A stretch of 64,000 nucleotides of DNA from positions 86,759-150,758 of the forward strand of contig JAJFUS010000005.1 in NCBI GenBank assembly GCA_021372295.1, given 5' to 3'. A model generated the notes under the pieces. The model was not told where the DNA came from. It worked only from the letters and a program-made list of their open reading frames with translations, and ran no database searches. Within the stretch, counting starts at the first letter, position 1. Every line of letters starts with the position of its first letter. Source of the stretch: a bacterium. GTDB taxonomy: Bacteria > Armatimonadota > UBA5829. Below, in pieces: positions 1 through 10,000 of this stretch. A program made the translations under genes and the position numbers.

Positions 1-120
1 CTTGCGCGAGGCACAGCTTTACAGTATACTGTGTGTGCGCTTGGTTATTAATCACTCAGGCTTAATATATGCAACATCTATACGCGCTGGAGTTCATCTT
101 TGGTCAAGGAGCAATTCATA

Positions 121-768
121 ATGAAATCACCCAAGTTAACATTAGTCGTTTTATTGCTTTTGTTCTGTGCAACAATGACAAATGCACAGACACCATTTGC
201 AGCGAAAGCCTGTACAAAGCTTGAGTATTGCAATGCAATTATGAGTCTTCCTGCAACGAGTAATGACTGGAGAAGATTGGCTTCCGGGCTCCAAGCAAAT
301 ATTGAAAATGACATTCTAACCTACAATCGATCAATGCAGGATGCAAAAGATGGAACTACAATAAGTTCCGGAGTGGCGACTATGTTGAGCCTGATAGGTG
401 CAGCTATTATAGGCAGCAGCGACTCTGATACGACAAGGAAACATGTTGGATTGGCGACTTCAATAGTTTCCGCCGCGATTGGCCTTTATCAAGTGATTCA
501 AGGCGTCAAAGGAGGACCTGCTGAGTATGTAAACAATGCAAATGCGTTATTACGCAACTGGAATACGGCAGCTCTGAAAGCAACTAATGATGAGGATCTG
601 CAAAAAGCCTATGCCACGTTTTCTTCAGGAGCTTATGACTTGCAGAAATCTTCTTATGCTCACTTCACTATTCCCTCTCCCGTAGACCTCAACTTGGAAA
701 AAAAGACTCCAACACCAGAGCCGAACCCAAAACCTGGACCAACACCAAGCCCGTCACCTGACAAATAA
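121..768 (+). CDS. Secreted protein of unknown function, Pro-rich tail
   Basis: I do not recognise a family. The start at 121 is chosen because AAGGAG lies 8 bases upstream; an in-frame ATG at 100 has no such site. The 215-residue product begins with a signal peptide (Lys, then a Leu/Val-rich core, cut after TNAQ or nearby), so it should be exported. The middle is Ala/Ser/Gly rich with two moderately hydrophobic stretches around residues 85-95 and 115-130. The last 25 residues are a Pro/Thr/Ser/Lys-rich tail (PTPEPNPKPGPTPSPSP), typical of a linker to or through the cell wall. The gene stands alone and converges with the TPR gene downstream. Confidence 0.6.
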   Translation: MKSPKLTLVVLLLLFCATMTNAQTPFAAKACTKLEYCNAIMSLPATSNDWRRLASGLQANIENDILTYNRSMQDAKDGTTISSGVATMLSLIGAAIIGSSDSDTTRKHVGLATSIVSAAIGLYQVIQGVKGGPAEYVNNANALLRNWNTAALKATNDEDLQKAYATFSSGAYDLQKSSYAHFTIPSPVDLNLEKKTPTPEPNPKPGPTPSPSPDK

Positions 769-812
769 AAAACACAGGAGGTGCATTGGAGATTCATTCG
801 CCCTGCACCTCC
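767..812 (-). terminator. Terminator of the minus-strand TPR gene
   Basis: A 9-bp perfect stem, 777-785 with 804-812 (GGAGGTGCA / TGCACCTCC), is followed on the minus strand by a T-rich run (A-run 767-772 on the plus strand). It lies just past the stop of the gene ending at 834. Confidence 0.7.
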
Positions 813-833
813 CACGCTTTGACATCCGCCAGC

Positions 834-2378
834 CTACTTCATTTTTACATCCAGCGCCTGCAGAGCGTCCAGTATATCCTTGGGCGGGTTCAGCACGCGG
901 ATTTTAGCTATCACTTCGGCCGCGTCGGTTTTCTTGCCCTGATCCACCAGAAACGTCGCCAAAGTCATCAAAGCGCGTGGATTTTGTGGCTGTTTTTCGG
1001 CAAGCGTGCGATAAGCCTTTTCGGCTTTCTCTTTATCGCCGGCTTCCTCGTATGTTGAGCCGAGAGCATACCACGCCTCAGGCCATTCTCCGGCCATCTT
1101 GAGCGCTTTACCAATCGAGATCACCGCTTCTTCATACTTTTTCTGCCGCTTCTCGACTCGTGCCAGCAAAAGATAAGCCGAGGGGCTGTCAGAAGCCATT
1201 AAAGTTGCTTTTTGAGCATAAATGAAAGCTTTATCGAAGTTCTTTTCGTCGGCTAAGTAAAAATCGGCGAGCGCAGCCATTGGACGCACATCGCCCGGTG
1301 CTTCTTCAATAGCCTTCAGAAACTCCTTTTCTGCTTCATCCGGCTTTTTCTGGCCGATAAGAGCCATTGCGCGACTGGCGTGAAGGGTCGGAAGCATCGG
1401 GTCGATCCTGGCGGCTTCATCATACTGCGTAATCGCTTCATCGAACCTGCCAACTCCGGCAAGCGCGATCCCAAGCACGAGGTAAGGCTGCGCATCGGAC
1501 GGACGCATTTTCACCAGAGCCTGCGCGCTTTCCAGCGCAAGGTCAGGCCGCGCCGCGCCGATCATCGAGTATATTCTGGCCTGAAGCTGGAATATGGCGT
1601 CGGCATTGTCGTCACGCCTGATCGTCGCTGTCGGCGGAGAATACAGAGACTCTGAGCGCATGCCATGGTCGCCGAGCCATCGCGCGATTGCCGTGGAAAT
1701 AGAACACCTTCCAAACACCTGATCGCTGCTGCCGCCGGTTATGACCAGCCGGTTTAGATACATACCCACCATAAGCGGCCCGCGCGCGATTATCGAGCCG
1801 TTGGGAACAGACTTATCCGGATTGACATCTATCAGGAACATCCAGTGATATTTGTCGATCTCAGTGACGAAGACCTGGCTTGCATTCCACTCTCCGACCG
1901 CCAGCTTGTACGATTCGCCAGACTTCTCGCGGGTTATGCCGTAGATTTCAGTAGGCCAGCGGTTACCTATCGGATCTCCACTCATCAGTTCGCCAAGAGT
2001 CCCGTACGCCGCTTTGGAAAAATCGCTGCCCTGCGCAAACGTCACGGAAGGAAGTCCCGTAACCGGCAATTTCAAAAGCGCGATGTTGAGATCCTTGTCC
2101 TGCGCCTTGAGCTCGCATTGATACGCCGCGCCGGTATATGGGCTGATAAACAGCGGATAGCGGATCAGGCGCGTCGCCTGTGGCCCCACTTTCTCGCTGA
2201 CGGCATCGATTGTCGTCACCACCCAACTGCCGTCACCCACAACGAAGCACGTGCTCATCCAGTTGGACTGGTCGCCAAAAACCCGTATTACCCCGGTACA
2301 ATCGGCCAACCCGCCGGCCCACGCGCCCGTTATCGATATCAAAGCAACAATTGCAAAGAGAAAAAGTACTTTTTTCAT
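834..2378 (-). CDS. Exported TPR protein with degenerate trypsin-like domain
   Basis: The 514-residue product has a signal peptide (residues 1-21, ending AWA). Residues about 27-220 resemble a chymotrypsin/HtrA-type protease fold: CFVVGDGSWVVTT matches the strand before the catalytic His, and DKDLNIALLKL (93-103) matches the HtrA catalytic Asp segment. The His position reads VVTTIDAV, so His is replaced, and no GNSGGP nucleophile motif is visible. The domain is therefore probably a binding or pseudo-protease module. From about residue 262 to the end there are six or so TPR units with typical spacing (for example ALVKMRPSDAQPYLVLGIAL). Inferred role: periplasmic scaffold. No promoter was identified. 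A repeat element lies between this gene and serS, which is divergent. Confidence 0.65.
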   Translation of the reverse strand: MKKVLFLFAIVALISITGAWAGGLADCTGVIRVFGDQSNWMSTCFVVGDGSWVVTTIDAVSEKVGPQATRLIRYPLFISPYTGAAYQCELKAQDKDLNIALLKLPVTGLPSVTFAQGSDFSKAAYGTLGELMSGDPIGNRWPTEIYGITREKSGESYKLAVGEWNASQVFVTEIDKYHWMFLIDVNPDKSVPNGSIIARGPLMVGMYLNRLVITGGSSDQVFGRCSISTAIARWLGDHGMRSESLYSPPTATIRRDDNADAIFQLQARIYSMIGAARPDLALESAQALVKMRPSDAQPYLVLGIALAGVGRFDEAITQYDEAARIDPMLPTLHASRAMALIGQKKPDEAEKEFLKAIEEAPGDVRPMAALADFYLADEKNFDKAFIYAQKATLMASDSPSAYLLLARVEKRQKKYEEAVISIGKALKMAGEWPEAWYALGSTYEEAGDKEKAEKAYRTLAEKQPQNPRALMTLATFLVDQGKKTDAAEVIAKIRVLNPPKDILDALQALDVKMK

Positions 2379-2423
2379 GCCTATACTCTACCACCAAAAC
2401 GCCTTTGGCGCAAAAGAGCAAGA

Positions 2424-2665
2424 GTTCAGCTTTATGAGATTTTCTTGGGGCTCCGCCCCAATCCCAGCCAGTGGCTTTGCCTCTGGACTCCACAAGGAAA
2501 CCAGGTTTCCTTGATCTTCTGACCCGAACTTAATTATCCCCCTTAAGGGGGATAATTAAGTTCGCTACGGGGGTTCAGGGGTCCGGCTCCTGGCGAGGTT
2601 AAGGGGCAGAGCCACTTATGGGAGTCTGAGGGTAAAACCCTCAGATAATTCTCGCAGAACCGAAC
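2424..2665 (-). repeat. Palindromic mobile-like element, copy A (full length)
   Basis: This is a nearly complete copy of a roughly 245-bp family found nine times in the window, here in reverse orientation. Its ends are imperfect terminal inverted repeats: GTTCAGCTTTATGAGATTTT at 2424 and, read on the other strand from 2665, GTTCGGTTCTGCGAGAATTA. Inside are conserved hairpins (GGGGCTCCGCCCC; AAGGAAACCAGGTTTCCTT; CTGAGGGTAAAACCCTCAG). The centre is a perfect 38-bp palindrome at 2526-2563, half-site GAACTTAATTATCCCCCTT. It lies between divergent genes, upstream of both. No coding capacity is seen in it. Confidence 0.85.
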
Positions 2666-2679
2666 TCATCCGCAAAAGG

Positions 2680-2708
2680 TTGCCTGTTCGCGATTGATGC
2701 AATACAAT
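2680..2708 (+). promoter_or_regulatory. Sigma-70-type promoter of serS
   Basis: TTGCCT (2680-2685), a 17-base spacer, and TACAAT (2703-2708). The predicted start of transcription is about 30 bases before the serS ATG. Confidence 0.55.
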
Positions 2709-2734
2709 ATAAGGGACACACTATTGGAAAGTGA

Positions 2735-4018
<1,284 letters not shown>

Positions 4019-4033
4019 TATTTAGTATTTATT

Positions 4034-4108
4034 ATTTTATATTTGCTGTACCGCGTTAGGCAGTGCTTGGAGCGCAGGGACGGTATTGCTCCAAAGCAAA
4101 TATAAAAT
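4034..4108 (+). other. Long composite hairpin between serS and cysteine desulfurase
   Basis: A perfect 14-bp inverted repeat (4034-4047 ATTTTATATTTGCT with 4095-4108) encloses a second 7-bp stem (4067-4073 TTGGAGC with 4088-4094 GCTCCAA). The two stems are directly adjacent on the 3' side, so they can stack, leaving a 19-base bulge (4048-4066). There is no U-run, so this is not a standard terminator. It may be an RNA processing or regulatory structure in the leader of the next gene. Confidence 0.5.
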
Positions 4109-4140
4109 CTAAAATGTTAAATCCAAACATGAGGCAATCC

Positions 4141-5325
4141 ATGAGTGAAATAATATATCTCGACCACGCCGCGACAACCCCGGTCGACCCGGAAGTGCTG
4201 GACGCTATGCTGCCGTATCTGAGGGACAAGTTCGGCAGCGCATCCACTTTGTATTCTCTCGGCCGGGAAGCCCGCGAGGCCGTCGAGACTGCCCGCGAGC
4301 AGGTCGCCGAACTTATTAACGCACAGCCCGAGGAAGTCTACTTCACCGGCGGAGGCAGCGAGTGCGACAACTGGGCGATTTTTGGTGTGGCGGCTGCAAA
4401 AGCCGGTAAGGGCAAGCATATTATCACCAGCGCAATCGAGCATCACGCCGTGCTGGAGCCGTTCCATGCTCTGGAAAAGCAGGGATACTCGGCTACAATA
4501 CTGGGTGTAGACGAAAACGGGTTCGTGAGTGTCGATGAACTCGCCTCAACGATCAACGATCAGACGATCCTCGTTTCGATCATGCACGCCAATAACGAGA
4601 TCGGCACTATAGAACCCGTCGAAGAGATAGGCCGGATCTGCCGGGAAAAAGGCATTCATTTCCACACCGACACCGTACAGACCATCGGTCATATTCCTGT
4701 GGACGTGCAAGCGATAGGCTGCGACTCCCTGGCTATTTCCGCGCACAAGCTCTATGGCCCGAAAGGCGTTGGCGCTATGTATATACGCAAGGGCGCGAAA
4801 GTCGAGAGGCTGATTCGCGGCGGAAGTCAAGAGAACAACCGCCGCGCAGGAACGCATAACGTGCCGGGCATAGTCGGCCTAGGCAAAGCGTGCGAACTTG
4901 CAAAGAAGCGAATGGCCGATGAAGCCGAATACACGACCAATCTCCGCGACGCTCTCATCGAAGGAATCGAGTCGAATATCAAGGATGTGAAGCTCAATGG
5001 CGACCGCATAAAGCGCATTCCGAACAACGTAAACTTCTCATTCACTGGAATCGAAGGCGAGTCGATGATCCTGCTTATGGACATGAACGGGATTTGCGTA
5101 TCGTCGGGTTCGGCATGTACGTCGGGTTCGCTTGATCCGTCACACGTGTTGATAGCTCTCGGTCTCAAGCACGAGCAGGCGCACGGATCTCTCCGCCTAA
5201 CCTTGGGCAAAGACAACACTATGGAGCAAATCGACAAAGTGCTGGACGTTTTGCCGGAGATTGTCGACCGCCTGCGACGGATGTCGCCTATATACGCGGT
5301 CGGCGAGCAGTGCGAAAGAGAATAA
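4141..5325 (+). CDS. Cysteine desulfurase (NifS/IscS family)
   Basis: A PLP enzyme that removes sulfur from cysteine to give alanine and a protein-bound persulfide for Fe-S clusters or thiolated tRNA. With the start at 4141 (GAGGC upstream; product begins MSEIIYLDHAATTP) it has 394 residues, normal for the family. Seen: LDHAATTPVDP at the N-terminus, the HTDTVQ Asp motif, the PLP lysine in SAHKLYGPKG, and the catalytic loop SSGSACTSGS. The start could also be 4129 (MRQSMSE). No iscU, nifU or mnmA is adjacent, so the acceptor pathway cannot be named from context; I therefore give no symbol. Confidence 0.93.
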   Translation: MSEIIYLDHAATTPVDPEVLDAMLPYLRDKFGSASTLYSLGREAREAVETAREQVAELINAQPEEVYFTGGGSECDNWAIFGVAAAKAGKGKHIITSAIEHHAVLEPFHALEKQGYSATILGVDENGFVSVDELASTINDQTILVSIMHANNEIGTIEPVEEIGRICREKGIHFHTDTVQTIGHIPVDVQAIGCDSLAISAHKLYGPKGVGAMYIRKGAKVERLIRGGSQENNRRAGTHNVPGIVGLGKACELAKKRMADEAEYTTNLRDALIEGIESNIKDVKLNGDRIKRIPNNVNFSFTGIEGESMILLMDMNGICVSSGSACTSGSLDPSHVLIALGLKHEQAHGSLRLTLGKDNTMEQIDKVLDVLPEIVDRLRRMSPIYAVGEQCERE

Positions 5326-5339
5326 TCCGCCGGATAGGA

Positions 5340-5585
5340 GTTCAGTTCTGCGAGAATCATCTGAGGGTTTCACCCTCAGACTCCCATAAGGGGCTCCGCA
5401 CCCCTGAACCCGCGCTGGGGCCGCGGGCCCCAGACCCCCATCCCTGAATTGGTTACCCCCGTTTTACGGGGGTAACCAATTCAGGGTCAGAAGGTCCAGG
5501 AAACCGGGTTTCCTTGCAGAGTCAAGAGACAGAGTCTCTGACGGGGTTTGGGGCAGGGCCCCAAGAAAATCCCGCAAGACTGAAC
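5340..5585 (+). repeat. Palindromic mobile-like element, copy B (full length)
   Basis: A full-length copy (246 bp) with both ends: GTTCAGTTCTGCGAGAATCA at 5340 and, read inward from 5585 on the other strand, GTTCAGTCTTGCGGGATTTT. Internal hairpins include CTGAGGGTTTCACCCTCAG and CAGAGACAGAGTCTCTG. The central hairpin is at 5442-5486, with 21-bp arms beginning CCCTGAATTGGTTACCCCCG and a TTT loop. It fills the space between two convergent genes and ends 8 bases from the stop codon of the PfpI gene. Confidence 0.88.
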
Positions 5586-5592
5586 TGTTATC

Positions 5593-6174
5593 TTACCATT
5601 CAACGCCCGCTCTATAGGCATGCGCGTGCTGTGTCTGAGCCAGCTTGTCAACAAGATGCTTGTCGAACTCCGGCAAGTCGCCCGGGTGGCGGCTGGAGAG
5701 GAAATTCTCGTCTTCAACGACGGCTTCATCGACCCATCTGGCTCCCGCGTTTATGAGGTCGTCCTTGATGGTGTGATATGAAGTCATTCTTCGTCCCGAC
5801 ACCAGACCCGCAGAGATCAGCGTCCATGGCCCGTGACATATCACTGCGATGAGTTTGTTCTGCTCGTTAATGTGACGAAGGAAGTTCTGAACTGACTCGT
5901 TTTCCCTCAGCTTATCGGCATTCGCCACACCGCCGGGAAGCAATACTGCGTCATAGTCCTCGGGGTTCGCCTGGTCTATAGGCACGTCTATCTCGAACTG
6001 ATCGCCCGGGCGATTGTGGTGCATGCCTCGAACAAGCCGCTGAGAGGGTGAAACTATATGTACTACGGCCCCTTCGGATACAAGCGCGTCGCGGGGGCTG
6101 GTAAACTCGACCTGTTCAAAACCGTCGGTCATTATTGCAGCCACACGGATGTTCTCAAGTTTGTTTCCATACAT
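5593..6174 (-). CDS. DJ-1/PfpI family protein (YhbO/PfpI-like)
   Basis: A 193-residue cytoplasmic protein of the DJ-1/PfpI superfamily, whose members act as proteases, chaperones or glyoxalase/deglycase-like stress proteins. The nucleophile elbow AVICHGPW holds the conserved Cys-His pair, and VLLPGGVANADKL and the N-terminal RVAAIMTDGFEQVEF match PfpI. The start at 6174 is preferred over 6198 because GGAGG lies 8 bases before it and a TATAAT box at 6199-6204 abuts the upstream ATG, so transcription would begin after that ATG. The -35 element is weak. Function beyond the family is not assignable. Confidence 0.88.
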   Translation of the reverse strand: MYGNKLENIRVAAIMTDGFEQVEFTSPRDALVSEGAVVHIVSPSQRLVRGMHHNRPGDQFEIDVPIDQANPEDYDAVLLPGGVANADKLRENESVQNFLRHINEQNKLIAVICHGPWTLISAGLVSGRRMTSYHTIKDDLINAGARWVDEAVVEDENFLSSRHPGDLPEFDKHLVDKLAQTQHAHAYRAGVEW

Positions 6175-6204
6175 ATCCTGGTCCTCCACATCAGCCATAT
6201 TATA

Positions 6205-6558
6205 ACCGGCGCTTTCTTGTGAGAGCTACCCGCCAACAACCTTCGATAAACACACCCCGTAGACAGAAACAAAGTCAATTGATTCCTTTTGTCGGACCAT
6301 TATCTGTAAATTCGATAGTTAATAGTCAATTTCGAGCAGGATATTGTGTTATGCGCGAGGAAGTATAGCTAAGTTGTAGCAGGCAAGCAGCACGCTGTGT
6401 GAAATGCATGGATAGTAGGTGTCTCCAATAGCATTTCGTTTCAACTGCCGTGCAATACTGACATAAGTCTGCCTGGAAAGTCGTCGGTCTCACGCGTATG
6501 GCGTCTGGCTCCGCGTACCTGATGGGACGTTGTTCACAAACCTGGAGCAAGAGCGTAT
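6205..6558. other. Intergenic stretch without a recognisable gene
   Basis: About 350 bases between the divergent PfpI and heparinase-like genes. I see no convincing ORF, repeat copy, clear promoter for the downstream gene or strong hairpin. It is somewhat less GC-rich than its surroundings. Confidence 0.5.
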
Positions 6559-8847
6559 ATGGTTGAATGGAATCTGGACACCGTAAGCATCTCAGAGAGC
6601 AGCATCAGCGTGGCACAAATTGGGCGCGTAATCAATACCTACCCGAGACCATGCGTGCTGATTAACGAGCGTGAACTCAGCGTGCTGCGGCGAGGACTGA
6701 CTAAGGACGGTTGGAAGAGAACCCTCTATTTGCAACCGGCAGGTCTTCGCCACAAAATTTATGCAGGCGCAGGCATGCTTTCAACAGCAAACCAATGGCT
6801 GGAGAGAGAAATCGACATCCCCAAAGCTGAAGATGACACTCCTTGCGATATGCGTCACAAACAGCTCGCCGGAGCCGCGCTGGCGCTGGCATTAGTCTAC
6901 AACATCGAGAAAGAAAAAACCTATTCCGATAAGGCGGCTGATATCCTGCGCGAATATGCCCACGCCTATCCCGACTTCCAACCAGACGCCGGCGAGAGCG
7001 TGGGAGGAATGATCCGCAGTTCGGGCGATGAGGCTGCTTGCGCAATAGCACTGGCGCAGGCTTATGACCTGATCTATTACTCCAGAAGCCTGAGCGAAAA
7101 AGAAAAAGAGCACATTGAAACGCAGCTCTTCGCACGTATAGCCGAGAGCTTTCGAGACTTAGGCTGCGAAGGCGCGTCCGGCGCGCAGCATATCTCGGCA
7201 ATCGGCGTCATTGGAATGGCCGTCAAAGACGCGAACATGGCCGCTTACGCGTTGGCGCATTATTCCGCGTGGACACACAAGAACCTTTTTGACGGCGGCC
7301 TATACCCGAAGTCTACACACACAACGCATTTTGCCGTGTTGTCTTCATTCCTGCATCTTGCCGAAGCATTTTTCCGAGGCGGGATCGATATATTCTCGCT
7401 GAGATCAAAGGACACCGCATCGCTAAAGGCAATGTTTAGCGCCCCCTTGGGCCTGATGTATCCCTCTTTCCGTCTTCCCGCGAAAGGCTGCGGGGACTAC
7501 GATGCGTTCGTCCCGCTCGACCTATATGAGGTTGCCTACAGGCGGTGGGGCGACTCCGACTTTGCCTGGGCTTTGAGAACAGGCTACAAACTCGCCACAC
7601 AAGACCCCATACGGTTTTCCAGATCAGGATTTTATGCGATGCTATTTGGTCGCGATCTTCCGGGACGCTCAGCCGCACCCATACTCAGGAGCCGATACTA
7701 CCCCGCGCTCGGGATATGTTCTCTCAGGAATGAAAAAGATCTGATGGCAACAGTCAACTGCGCATCCGGCGAGGCAGATGGCCACATGGACAACCTCGGT
7801 TTCACACTCTTTACCGACAATCAGGTCGCGGTTCCCGATTACGGCTCGCCTGAATGTGTGTCGGAGGCTTCCGAGTGGTTTGGCGGCAGTCTCGCTCACA
7901 ACACAGTGGTGGTGGATGGAAAGTCGCAGTTGCTCTCGGGTCAAAATGATCCGCCGACTCTGTGTACTGGAACATTCCTGCAGGGAGTCCAAGTCCGGTC
8001 GAATGATCATTACCCAGGAGTCAGCCACACTCGAAGAATTGTGATGCTCGATGGCGTATGTATTGTCCACGATGTGCTGAAAAGCAACGATAAACATGAC
8101 TACGACTGGATCATGCGCTGCGAAGGCATCCCCAATTTGCGAAGTCATCACGAAACATGCACTGTCGAACAATCTTCTACACCGATGCTGGAATGGGAAA
8201 ATGCTTACAAAATGGGTAAATCATTCAGGATCGATTGGGAACTTGCGTCAAGCGAACTGGCACTGACGATGTGGCATATTGATGGCGAAGGAGAGTTCGC
8301 CATCGGAAACTGCGCAGCCGAAACTGCCAGCCGGAGAGTTAAGATCCTGCGATGCCGCCGGCATGGAAATGAGGCTGGCTTCCTGGCTGTGCTGGTTCCC
8401 TCGCATGTATGCGAAGATGTCCTCCTGAAAAAAGACGGTAACGTGATCACTTTGACGACCAGGAATAGTGTCGATTATCTGTATGTTCGCGGCTGCGGTA
8501 TCGGAGAAGAGTCCATAATGGAAACCGACGGGGAGTTCGCGGCGGTGCGCATGGCGGGAAACGCTATCAAATCGGCAGTGCTCAGTCACGGGTCGTGGTT
8601 GAAATGGAACGGCGCACCCGTGCTCGAATGCCCGTCCGAAACAGGTTGTCTGGAGGTCTCGTTCGAGGACCGCGGGCCCCAAATCAAGTATCGCGGCGGC
8701 ACGACGGGTATCGTGAAGGTGAAAACAAACGCCCGCGCTCTGCGCGTGAACGGCTATCGCGCTCCGACATCCAACTCGGATGGGTACGCCACACTGCGTG
8801 TCGCGGAACACATGATCGAAACCGACCAGCCGCCTGAAAGGAACTGA
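6559..8847 (+). CDS. Heparinase II/III family protein (polysaccharide lyase-like)
   Basis: A large (762-residue) protein of the heparinase II/III-alginate lyase superfamily, which cleaves uronic-acid-containing polysaccharides by beta-elimination. The first ~330 residues form the alpha-helical (alpha/alpha toroid) part. The second half carries the family's signature region GEADGHMDNLGFTLF, DYGSPECVSE and WFGGSLAHNTVVVDG, followed by a beta-rich C-terminal half. No signal peptide is evident at the N-terminus (MVEWNLDTVSISES), so it may be cytoplasmic or use an unrecognised route. Its substrate cannot be named. Start chosen at 6559; only a weak GGAGC precedes it. Confidence 0.85.
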   Translation: MVEWNLDTVSISESSISVAQIGRVINTYPRPCVLINERELSVLRRGLTKDGWKRTLYLQPAGLRHKIYAGAGMLSTANQWLEREIDIPKAEDDTPCDMRHKQLAGAALALALVYNIEKEKTYSDKAADILREYAHAYPDFQPDAGESVGGMIRSSGDEAACAIALAQAYDLIYYSRSLSEKEKEHIETQLFARIAESFRDLGCEGASGAQHISAIGVIGMAVKDANMAAYALAHYSAWTHKNLFDGGLYPKSTHTTHFAVLSSFLHLAEAFFRGGIDIFSLRSKDTASLKAMFSAPLGLMYPSFRLPAKGCGDYDAFVPLDLYEVAYRRWGDSDFAWALRTGYKLATQDPIRFSRSGFYAMLFGRDLPGRSAAPILRSRYYPALGICSLRNEKDLMATVNCASGEADGHMDNLGFTLFTDNQVAVPDYGSPECVSEASEWFGGSLAHNTVVVDGKSQLLSGQNDPPTLCTGTFLQGVQVRSNDHYPGVSHTRRIVMLDGVCIVHDVLKSNDKHDYDWIMRCEGIPNLRSHHETCTVEQSSTPMLEWENAYKMGKSFRIDWELASSELALTMWHIDGEGEFAIGNCAAETASRRVKILRCRRHGNEAGFLAVLVPSHVCEDVLLKKDGNVITLTTRNSVDYLYVRGCGIGEESIMETDGEFAAVRMAGNAIKSAVLSHGSWLKWNGAPVLECPSETGCLEVSFEDRGPQIKYRGGTTGIVKVKTNARALRVNGYRAPTSNSDGYATLRVAEHMIETDQPPERN

Positions 8848-8944
8848 CAGTCCTGCGAGGTTATTGAAAAACACGTATTCTCGCGAGGCTGCGCGGCATC
8901 CCTTATGCAGGCATAATTATTAAACCTGCAGCTGAGGTGATGCC

Positions 8945-9811
8945 ATGATTAGGACTTTATCTATCGTAGTTCTGTTGGGTCTGGTCCTTTGTGACGAGTC
9001 GTCGGCATCGAGCATCGCGTACGCAAAGGTAAAGATGGGCAGGACTGTGGCGCATACCGTCACGGTCAACCTTGCCGACCCGCAAGTGAGAGTCACGGTT
9101 GCGCTCGCCAAAGGCGGGGCAGGATCATCTGAATCGTTCAAATCGATCGTGCGACGCGTGCATCCGGCGGCCGCCATTACAGGCACATTCTTCGACACAA
9201 AAACACTTATTCCCACTGGTGACATTGCTTTGTTCGGCACGGTGGTTCATTCGGGCTGCATCGGCTCCGCGCTGTGCATAGATCACGAAAATAAAGCTTC
9301 TGTAGTGCCTATTCGCAAAGGTAGACAACAAAAGTGGGCAGGCTATGAAACCGTGCTGTGCGCAGGCCCGACTCTGGTCGCCAAAGGCAAGGTCGCTATC
9401 GCGCTCAAGCACGAAGGTTTTCGCAGATCGCTGTGCGCACCAGCGCGGCGCACGGCCGTCGGCATCACTAAAGCCGGGAAACTCCTTATCGTGGCGATTA
9501 ACCGCGACGCATCGCTCTATCAGATTGCAAAGGTGATGGTCAAACTACACACTGTTGACGCAGTCTGCCTTGACGGCGGTTCTTCGACCGGATTTTATCA
9601 TGATGGCAGATTTCTGGCAATGCCTTCCAGATCGCTGACGAATTGCCTGTTGGTCTATGCAACCCCTGCTGATTATCGAATGGCAAAATCGGAGCTTGCT
9701 CCAGCCAGGTTGTTCGCCAGCGCCGAAACCCTGACCCTTGAGGAGCTATTCTCAAATATTCCTCTAGCTATCGGCAATGCCTTTGCGCCGCTTCCTGTGC
9801 GGGGAAGATGA
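8945..9811 (+). CDS. Exported phosphodiester glycosidase (NAGPA-like) domain protein
   Basis: The 288-residue product has an N-terminal signal peptide and then a domain of the NAGPA (phosphodiester glycosidase, DUF2233) family, known for uncovering enzyme and for bacterial exopolysaccharide proteins. Matching segments: AAITGTFFDTKTLIPTGD, RTAVGITKAGKLLIVAI, VDAVCLDGGSSTGFYHDG and SRSLTNCLLVY. The C-terminal ~45 residues look like a low-complexity tail. AGGTGA precedes the ATG. Placed between a polysaccharide-lyase-like gene and a c-di-GMP-type regulator, it may act on exopolysaccharide; this is inference. Confidence 0.85.
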   Translation: MIRTLSIVVLLGLVLCDESSASSIAYAKVKMGRTVAHTVTVNLADPQVRVTVALAKGGAGSSESFKSIVRRVHPAAAITGTFFDTKTLIPTGDIALFGTVVHSGCIGSALCIDHENKASVVPIRKGRQQKWAGYETVLCAGPTLVAKGKVAIALKHEGFRRSLCAPARRTAVGITKAGKLLIVAINRDASLYQIAKVMVKLHTVDAVCLDGGSSTGFYHDGRFLAMPSRSLTNCLLVYATPADYRMAKSELAPARLFASAETLTLEELFSNIPLAIGNAFAPLPVRGR

Positions 9812-9849
9812 ACAATCAAGCACAGGCATTTTTGCTCAGCCTGGCTGCA

Positions 9850-9866
9850 ATGGCATGATTCTTGCA
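9850..9866 (+). promoter_or_regulatory. Sigma-54-like promoter (-24/-12)
   Basis: ATGGCATGATTCTTGCA has the GG and GC dinucleotides in sigma-54 spacing (consensus TGGCACG-N4-TTGCA) with one mismatch in the -24 box. It lies about 135 bases upstream of the response regulator/PilZ gene. Confidence 0.5.
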
Positions 9867-10000
9867 ATATAAACAGTGGATGGCTGTTCCGCATAGTTCA
9901 CCCAGGCACATCATTTACATGACCGAAGAAGTTTGGGCTTGCAATACATTGGGTCGTAGATGATGTCGTTCGTATTGTTTTACTGCAGGAGGCCCACGAC

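Noticed and set aside
2424..2665. Repeat family considered as insertion sequence or CRISPR
   Set aside because: No transposase frame inside, no spacer-repeat regularity; only imperfect inverted ends and hairpins, so it is treated as a non-autonomous palindromic element.
4063..4140. Longer N-terminus of cysteine desulfurase (start at 4063)
   Set aside because: The extra codons lie in the 3' arm of a long hairpin and are not family-like; the start at 4141 has a better site.
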